64,000 nt of DNA from Planctomycetota bacterium (lineage in GTDB: Bacteria; Planctomycetota; UBA1135; UBA2386): assembly GCA_016794565.1 (NCBI GenBank), contig JAEUHQ010000196.1, forward strand, positions 28,247 to 92,246. Direction: 5' to 3'. The translations under genes were made by a program, and so were the position numbers. Below the pieces are notes generated by a model, which saw nothing but the letters and a program-made list of their open reading frames with translations, had not been told where the DNA came from and did not search any database. How positions within the stretch are numbered: position 1 is the first letter of the stretch; each line of letters starts with the position of its first letter. This document shows positions 58,188-64,000 of the stretch, piece by piece.

Positions 58188-59629
58188 CCGCGATCGACAC
58201 ACCCATCGATGTCGTCACCGAGGCGACCCTGCTCGTCGACGGAATCGTCGCCGCGCTGGTGAATGCGCGCATCTACGCCGCCACGCACCCGCGGGTCCTC
58301 GACTCGATCGCGAAGGTCCAGGGGTCGATCGCCGGGATCGCCGAGGCGTCGCGACAGGACGCCGTGCGCATCGCCTGCACCGACGGGCTCATCGTGTTCC
58401 AGCAGCAACCGCTGCTCGGGGCGAGCATCGGCGCCGCGCGCCTGCTGTCGCTCGTCGGCCAGTGGGGCGCGGGCGGTATCGAGTTCGCTTCCGACGTCGC
58501 GCGCAACGAACTGGAGGAGATGTTCGTCGCGATCGCCGCCCGCCCGGCACCCGGCGAGAACTACTCCCACCTGAACCAGCGGCTCGAGACGCGTCACTGC
58601 CGCCGTGTCCGCCTGCTGCCGCCGTACGTCGAGGGATCCTGCCGGCCCGATGGCGCCGCCCCCACGGCGCTGCCGGCGAAAGCGCCGAAGATCGAGGTCG
58701 GTCTGCACTCCTACCAGACCGTCGTCGACCTGCTCCAGAACGTGACCGTCTCCGTGTGCCGCGGCGGCCGCATCGACTTCGCGCCGGTGCAGGCACAGGC
58801 CGAGGCGCTGCTGAACCACCTGGAGACCAAGGACGAACCGTTGCTCAGTCTGGCGCGCCAGGACCAGTACGACGCGTTCACGTTCGGGCATTCGCTGCGC
58901 GTCGCGATCCTCGCGATGAACTTCGCGCGCGCGCTGACCACCGAGCGGGAACTGCTCATCCGCATCGGGACCGCGGCCCTCCTGCACGACGTCGGCAAGT
59001 CGCTGATCCCGTTCGAGATCCTCCACTCGACGAAGGTCCTCACGCCAGAGGAGCGACAGCAGATGAACCGGCACGCCGAACTCGGCGCCGAGTGCCTGCT
59101 CGACCACGACGACTCCGATCCGCTGGCGATCGCGTCCGCATTCGGCCATCACCGTTCGCCGGACGGCAGCGGCTACCCGCGCACGACCCACTGCCACGAC
59201 GTCGCGATGGTGACGAGCATCGTGAAGATCTGCGACGTGTTCGAGGCCCTCACCGCCGCGCGGCCCTACAAGCAGCCGATGTCGCCGATTCGCGCGTACC
59301 GCGTGATGCTCGCCATGGGCGACAGGCTCGACCGCAAGCTGCTGCGCAAGTTCATCGAGGTGAACGGCATCTACCCCGTGGGCCAGCTGGTCGAACTCGA
59401 CACCGGCGAAGTCGCGGTCGTGCGAGGGGCCAGCCGCGACCGCCTGCGGCCGATCGTCGAGATCATCGAGAGCGACGTGAGCCCGGATCTCGTCGACGAA
59501 GGGCAACAGCTGATCGACCTTTCCGACCTCGTCTGCTCCGAAGCGCGCTCGATTCTGCGCGAACTCACGCCCGACGAGGCTCGGACCGCATCGGCTCGAG
59601 ACAAGAAGCCCGGCCCGGACCGCGCGTAG
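58184..59629 (+). CDS. HD-GYP-like phosphohydrolase with novel N-terminal domain
   Basis: A 481-aa cytoplasmic protein. Residues ~22-120 match the N-terminal domain of the preceding protein (NARIYAATHPRV). Residues ~230-375 are an HD-GYP-type domain: H236, the HD pair H268/D269 followed by K272, H297, H322/H323, GSGYP (328-332) and D351. HD-GYP proteins degrade cyclic di-GMP. The canonical HHE before the GYP motif is HHR here, so metal binding may differ and activity is not certain. It is translated by coupling to the upstream gene (ATGA). The C-terminal ~90 residues have the usual HD-GYP beta tail (GQLVELDTGEVAVV). Confidence 0.88.
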   Translation: MTAIDTPIDVVTEATLLVDGIVAALVNARIYAATHPRVLDSIAKVQGSIAGIAEASRQDAVRIACTDGLIVFQQQPLLGASIGAARLLSLVGQWGAGGIEFASDVARNELEEMFVAIAARPAPGENYSHLNQRLETRHCRRVRLLPPYVEGSCRPDGAAPTALPAKAPKIEVGLHSYQTVVDLLQNVTVSVCRGGRIDFAPVQAQAEALLNHLETKDEPLLSLARQDQYDAFTFGHSLRVAILAMNFARALTTERELLIRIGTAALLHDVGKSLIPFEILHSTKVLTPEERQQMNRHAELGAECLLDHDDSDPLAIASAFGHHRSPDGSGYPRTTHCHDVAMVTSIVKICDVFEALTAARPYKQPMSPIRAYRVMLAMGDRLDRKLLRKFIEVNGIYPVGQLVELDTGEVAVVRGASRDRLRPIVEIIESDVSPDLVDEGQQLIDLSDLVCSEARSILRELTPDEARTASARDKKPGPDRA

Positions 59630-59783
59630 CCGACTGGCGAACGACGGCGGCAGCTGGGCTCGAAGTCGGAGGACGGCCGCGGCAGACGACCGTATGCTGC
59701 GGCGCCCGAACCGCGCCGCATGCCCGAGCGACGCGGAAGCTGCCACATCGCCCGATCGGCGTCGTTGTCCGCGACGTCCCCCC

Positions 59784-61403
59784 ATGACGCTGAAGCACCT
59801 CCTGCTGGCCCTCATCGCCGGACCGTTCGCAGCACTCCCCGCGCAGTTCGTGCCCCCGCTGCCGAAGAACCCGCTCGGGCCGGGGCCGATCTCGCGGCCC
59901 GCACCCGGGACCGGCAACGAACCCATTCCTGCACCCGCCCGACCTGGCGACGAACCGGCCGAAACGCCCGTTCGCGGCGGCGTGGGCATCCAGTTCCGGC
60001 CGGACGAGAAGGGGCGCCTCGTGGTCGCCGACCTGGCTCCCGGCGGCCCCGCGCAGAAGGCGAACGTCCCGATCGGCGCGATCCTGCGCGCGGTCGATCG
60101 ACAACCGATCGACGGCCTGTCGCTCGAGCAGCTGCGCGAACGCATCGGCGGGCCGATCGGCTCGACCGTCGTGCTCACGCTCGAGACCGAACGCGAAGTG
60201 CTGGACGTCGTCGTGCAACGCGCAGCGCTGACGGGCGCGGCCCCTGGCAACCAGCCCGGTGGCGCCGACGGGCAACCGCCCGCCGCGGTCGGCGACTTCC
60301 CGGCCTGGCTGCGGGTCGGCGCCCGCGTGACGTACTTCGCGGGCACCGCGACGCTGCCCGGCGTGTCGACCCAGCTCGTGCCGGCCGACGACGGCGGCTG
60401 GGTCGATGGCCGCGGCAACCGCTATCGCGAGGACTCCGTGCCGAGCACGGGCGGCGGCGGCTTGAACCAGTACGACTTCGTGCACGTCGCGCCCGACTGC
60501 ATCGCCGCGAACATGACCTCCCTCGTGTATGCAGACGCCGGCCTGCAACAGGTGACGCGCGCGTCGGTCATGGCAATGGTCGGCGATGCGAGCGGGTTCG
60601 TCGATCTCTGGGTGCCGCCTGCGAAGTTGCGCGCAATGACCGAACAGGAGTCGCCGGGTCAGCGCGTGCGACGGATGAAGTACCCCTTGCTCGGCAGGAC
60701 GTTCGACGCCGTCGTCGTGCAGAGCAAGGCCGACAGCGGCTACCAGCGCTACACGTACGATCTCGACTCGGGGCTCATGCTCGTGTTCTCGGCGAGTTCC
60801 ACCGGCGCCAAGGTGCTGACGCCCGACGGCGATCGCGCGACGACCGGCGCCGGTGCCACCACGATCACGACCGTGATGATGCGCGACCTGCGGCAGGTGC
60901 AGGTGCCGTGGGCCGATCAGCGTGCTCCGCAATGGCTGCAGGACGGGCAGAAGTTCGTCTACTCGGGCACGATGCGGAACAGCCTCGCCGAGGGCCTGCC
61001 GCCGTGGCGCAGTGAACTGACCGTGACCCTGCAGAAGCGGTTCGGTCCCGCGGTGGTGGCGCACCTCGCTTCTTCGATCGACTACGGCACCGGCGCGCAG
61101 AGCCCGATGGAGAGCATGCGCGTCTACGGCCCGGGCGGCGTCGGAGGCCTCTGGCTCGATCCGACGAAGGTCCAGAACCTGAAGCAGGGAACCGTGCTCG
61201 ACCGCGACCCGACGACCGGGTGGCAAGTCACGTTCGTGGGCAGCGACGGCCGTCACGCGACCATCGCGGAACAGGGACCGCTCGACCAACAGAGCTACAC
61301 GTACGACCTGCAGAGCGGCATGCTCGTCGCGACTTCGTCGCGCCAGCAACAGGGTCCGGCGACGATCGCGATCGACTTGCAACTCGCGCAGTCGCCGCGC
61401 TGA
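59784..61403 (+). CDS. secreted PDZ-domain protein
   Basis: A 539-aa exported protein with a signal peptide (residues 1-21, LPAQF). A Pro-rich spacer precedes a PDZ domain at about 68-150 (GVGIQFRPDEKGRLVVADL, GPAQKANVPIGAILRAVD, VVLTLE). The remaining 380 residues are beta-rich and contain two related halves. Each half has a YTYDLxSGxLV-like segment (QRYTYDLDSGLMLVFSASS and QSYTYDLQSGMLVATSSRQ), so the region looks duplicated. No protease motif is visible. The ATG at 59784 is chosen for the signal peptide. It lies 154 bases after the HD-GYP gene and 76 bases before the FHA/Lon-like gene. Confidence 0.82.
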   Translation: MTLKHLLLALIAGPFAALPAQFVPPLPKNPLGPGPISRPAPGTGNEPIPAPARPGDEPAETPVRGGVGIQFRPDEKGRLVVADLAPGGPAQKANVPIGAILRAVDRQPIDGLSLEQLRERIGGPIGSTVVLTLETEREVLDVVVQRAALTGAAPGNQPGGADGQPPAAVGDFPAWLRVGARVTYFAGTATLPGVSTQLVPADDGGWVDGRGNRYREDSVPSTGGGGLNQYDFVHVAPDCIAANMTSLVYADAGLQQVTRASVMAMVGDASGFVDLWVPPAKLRAMTEQESPGQRVRRMKYPLLGRTFDAVVVQSKADSGYQRYTYDLDSGLMLVFSASSTGAKVLTPDGDRATTGAGATTITTVMMRDLRQVQVPWADQRAPQWLQDGQKFVYSGTMRNSLAEGLPPWRSELTVTLQKRFGPAVVAHLASSIDYGTGAQSPMESMRVYGPGGVGGLWLDPTKVQNLKQGTVLDRDPTTGWQVTFVGSDGRHATIAEQGPLDQQSYTYDLQSGMLVATSSRQQQGPATIAIDLQLAQSPR

Positions 61404-61479
61404 TCGCAGCCTTCCCACGCGCCGATCTCTCAGTCGCGTCCCGCACACCACTGCCCCGCCACGACCGCATTCCCCACCG

Positions 61480-63867
61480 ATGAGCAATCCCCTCTACGTC
61501 CTTCGCCTCGAGCGCGAGAAGCACCCTGCGGACGAGCTCCGCTTCGACAAGCCGAAGATCACCCTCGGGCGCGAGAGCGGAGACATCGTGCTCGCCGATC
61601 CCGCAACGTCGGGAAAACACGCAGAGATCACGTTCGAGGGCGGCGTCGTGCGCTTCCACGACCTCGGCAGCACGAACGGCAGCTGGATCGGGAGCCGTCG
61701 CGTCACCGACGAAGTGCTGCAGCCCGGCACGAAGCTGACCCTCGGCTCGTGCACGCTGACGCTCGTACGCATCGAAGGACTCGAACCGGCCGGCACGCTC
61801 GTGATGTCGCCGCCGCGCGCACATGGTCCCGGCACGGAAGTGCAGACGCGCACCGCGCCGTCCAGGCCCGCGAACCCACCGACGCCGATCGCCGCCCCGG
61901 GCGGGGCAGCCGGCACGACCGGCGATGCGGCGCGCCAACGCAAGGCGATCTTCGGCGCTGTCGGCGCGCTCGCGTTGATCGCGATCGTCTTCGCGTCGCG
62001 TTGCGGCAGCGGGGGCAACGGCGGCGCGGGCGGCAAGCTCACAACCACGCGCGAAGCCACCGTCAAGGCCGTGTGGTTCCGCGGCCCCGCCGGGCCGCAG
62101 GCGAGCGGCGGTACGTCGCCGAGCACCGTACGCATCGCGCCGAACACCAAGGAAGGCGCGAGCGTCGGCGTGCTCGAGGAGTTCGCCGGTGGCGCGGGCA
62201 ACCAATGGCGCACAGCGACGTGGCTCGCCGCGTTCAGCGCGAGCCAGCTGACCGGCCGCAACCTGACCGACAACGAGTTCCTGGTGCGCACCGGCGGCCA
62301 CATCGACGGACCGTCCGCGGGCATGCTGATGACGGCGACGATGATCGCCGTGCTGCGCGGCAAGACCCCGCGCCCGGACACCACGATGACCGGCACCATC
62401 AACCCCGACGGCTCGGCTGGGCCCGTCGGCGGCATCGTGCAGAAGATGGACGGCGCCTCGAAGGACGGCATCAAGCGGTTCGGCTTCCCCATGGGCGCGC
62501 GCAACCACCAGGACATGCGCACCGGACGCAGCGTCGATCTGTTCGACGCCGGCAAGGAGTTCGGCCTCGAAGTCCGCGAGATCCACGACGTGTTCGAAGC
62601 GTACGAGTTCTTGACCGACGACAAGCTCGCGCGAACGGCACCCGTCCCCGAGTCGGACATGGAACTCGACAGCGAGACTTCGGCGCGCCTGCGTACGAAG
62701 AACGAGAAATGGACGGCGCGCCTGAAGTCCGACATAGCCAACCTCGCGTCGCTGACTCGCGACCTCGGCGAACTCGGCCAGCGCATCCAGCCGCTCGCGA
62801 ACCTCGCGAACGCGGCCTACAAGCGAGCACAGGACTTCGAGCGCAGCGACTTCCTCACGTCGGCCTTCGAAAGCCACGTGCAAGCCGCCGTCTACGCAGG
62901 CATGACGAAGGAGGCGACGCGCTTCCTGAAGGCATACACGAAGAACGACATGCCGGACGTGGTTGCGCAGATCCAGGCAGCGGCAACGGTGAAAGGGCAG
63001 CTGAGCGCGATGCTGGGCGAAGCGGAGTTGCAGTCGAAGCGCAAGACCGTCGGGGGCCAGATCAACACGCTGCGGGCCTACCAAGCGGCCGTGATCGCCA
63101 ACTCCTTCCTCGCGATGGCGGACAACTCGGCGGAGGCTGCGCAGAAGCTGCTCGACCTGCAGAAGGAGGGCAAGCTGAAGCCCGAGCAGGAGAAGGTGCT
63201 GCCCGAGATCCTGTTCAACGCGATCACGTACTACAGCATCGCGAAGACCATGCTCGATGTCGCCGAGGACCAGAAGGACTTCGGCAGCGAAGAGGGCACG
63301 TCGAACCCGATCCCCGCCGGCACCATCGGTCGCGTCGCCTCGGCATACGGGTCGGCGGCGGGCGCCGTCCTCCAGTATCTGGAGTCACTCGCCCTCGACG
63401 ACGCCGCGCGCGAAGCGGGCATCGACAAGGCAACCGCACAGAACCGGCTCGCCGCCAACGACACCGACTACCTCGTCGCATCGAACGCGGTACGCATCGC
63501 CGAGGGCCTCGCCAGCCGCAGCGAAACGAACATGCTGCGGCTCGCCGCTGGCTCGATGGCGTTCTTGAAGGGCGCTTCGCTCGTCAACAAGTACTACTCG
63601 CTGGGCGGCCAGCGCGATCAGGCGGGCGATCTCGTGCTGACGAACCGGAAGGCTCTGTCGGCACAACTCGACCTCGCTCGACAACTCGCGCGCGAAGCAG
63701 CCGCGAATGCAAAACGCGCGCTCGGCTTCGTCCCGGTGGCGACCCGCATGGCGTACCAGCTGGGGGTCGCGAAGCGAGAAGGCGACGACGAGGAGAAGCT
63801 GCAGGCGCTGGAGTCCTTCTGGGAGAGCGCCTTCTGGAGTCAACTCGCGGCCCATTCAGGGAACTGA
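61480..63867 (+). CDS. FHA domain - membrane helix - extracytoplasmic Lon-type (S16) protease domain
   Basis: A 795-aa protein. Residues ~25-95 are an FHA domain that should bind phospho-threonine in the cytoplasm (GRESGD at 30-35, SGKHAEI, GSTNGSW). A linker leads to one membrane helix (157-173). Residues ~190-390 match the Lon proteolytic domain: S279 in HIDGPSAGML and K322 in GPVGGIVQKM form the Ser/Lys dyad, with TGTINPDG and EIHDVFEAYEFL as further landmarks. No AAA+ domain is present. The ~400 C-terminal residues are helical and unassigned. Membrane topology puts the protease outside the cytoplasm, as in YlbL-type PDZ-Lon proteins. The neighbouring secreted PDZ protein could supply the missing substrate-binding part. 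Confidence 0.88.
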   Translation: MSNPLYVLRLEREKHPADELRFDKPKITLGRESGDIVLADPATSGKHAEITFEGGVVRFHDLGSTNGSWIGSRRVTDEVLQPGTKLTLGSCTLTLVRIEGLEPAGTLVMSPPRAHGPGTEVQTRTAPSRPANPPTPIAAPGGAAGTTGDAARQRKAIFGAVGALALIAIVFASRCGSGGNGGAGGKLTTTREATVKAVWFRGPAGPQASGGTSPSTVRIAPNTKEGASVGVLEEFAGGAGNQWRTATWLAAFSASQLTGRNLTDNEFLVRTGGHIDGPSAGMLMTATMIAVLRGKTPRPDTTMTGTINPDGSAGPVGGIVQKMDGASKDGIKRFGFPMGARNHQDMRTGRSVDLFDAGKEFGLEVREIHDVFEAYEFLTDDKLARTAPVPESDMELDSETSARLRTKNEKWTARLKSDIANLASLTRDLGELGQRIQPLANLANAAYKRAQDFERSDFLTSAFESHVQAAVYAGMTKEATRFLKAYTKNDMPDVVAQIQAAATVKGQLSAMLGEAELQSKRKTVGGQINTLRAYQAAVIANSFLAMADNSAEAAQKLLDLQKEGKLKPEQEKVLPEILFNAITYYSIAKTMLDVAEDQKDFGSEEGTSNPIPAGTIGRVASAYGSAAGAVLQYLESLALDDAAREAGIDKATAQNRLAANDTDYLVASNAVRIAEGLASRSETNMLRLAAGSMAFLKGASLVNKYYSLGGQRDQAGDLVLTNRKALSAQLDLARQLAREAAANAKRALGFVPVATRMAYQLGVAKREGDDEEKLQALESFWESAFWSQLAAHSGN

Positions 63868-64000
63868 TGCCTCGAGTGGATCTGCCTCGGAATCGCTGTA
63901 ACCGCTGAGAACTCCGAGACACATGACCTCCCGCTGCGCCATCCGGCCGGCAGGAGGAGATGTCCACTGCGGTTCGTTCCACCCCGCTGCCCTCGTAGTT
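63868..64000. other. end of window, no gene recognised
   Basis: The 133 bases after the Lon-like gene hold no convincing gene. AGGAGG at 63952-63957 is followed after only 2 bases by an ATG whose frame ends after 12 codons. Confidence 0.4.

Noticed and set aside
63952..63998. AGGAGG followed by a 12-codon frame at the window end
   Set aside because: The spacing to the ATG is only 2 bases and the peptide is too short to support.

Overview
This is a gap-free stretch of a bacterial chromosome with very high GC content and strong G/C preference at third codon positions. I count 48 protein genes and see no tRNA, rRNA, CRISPR array, insertion sequence or phage gene. The gene content suggests a member of the Planctomycetota. 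The pointers are a Rho factor with a long Gly/Arg-rich N-terminus, a VTC/DUF4956 pair, a Gld-like ABC cluster ending in a DUF4340 protein, a small Cys-rich protein of a type I associate with planctomycetes, and many large secreted proteins of unknown function. This assignment is an inference from gene content and was not tested by phylogeny.

Layout. 229-14365 is a mixed region: an NtrC-type regulator, a LysM protein, a secreted M28 peptidase, a macro-domain protein, an MBL-fold hydrolase, an MFS transporter, a quinone-reductase-like enzyme, a phosphatase-like lipoprotein, an ion transporter and three uncharacterised proteins. 14401-20222 carries central carbon genes: an aconitase/isopropylmalate-dehydratase-type enzyme coupled to a thiolase, an M48 lipoprotein protease, and citrate synthase, with a repeat-like non-coding stretch at 18516-18857. 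20331-22616 is a large fusion of a serine beta-lactamase-like domain with a VanX-type D-Ala-D-Ala dipeptidase. 22979-25547 is a tight operon of a VTC polyphosphate-polymerase-like protein, a DUF4956 membrane protein and an HlyD-like protein.

From 44439 down to 25578 every gene lies on the minus strand: rho; an ABC-2/Gld-like cluster (ATPase, permease, GldG-like, DUF4340) closed by a good intrinsic terminator; a three-gene DUF58/BatA-like set without MoxR; rplC with a previously easy-to-miss 57-residue basic gene; a YhiN-like flavoprotein; mnmE; nrdR; a stand-alone ATP-cone protein; and smc. 45188-53484 holds an unusual ClpP, a secreted protein, guaB-guaA, a DUF4097-like lipoprotein and pgi. 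53520-56151 has a sodium/solute symporter and a DegT-type aminotransferase.

The most unusual part is the end of the window, 56262-63867. Two translationally coupled proteins share a novel N-terminal domain, and one of them ends in an HD-GYP-like domain. They are followed by a secreted PDZ protein and a protein with cytoplasmic FHA domain, one membrane helix and an extracytoplasmic Lon-type Ser/Lys protease domain. I read this as a candidate envelope signalling and proteolysis system.
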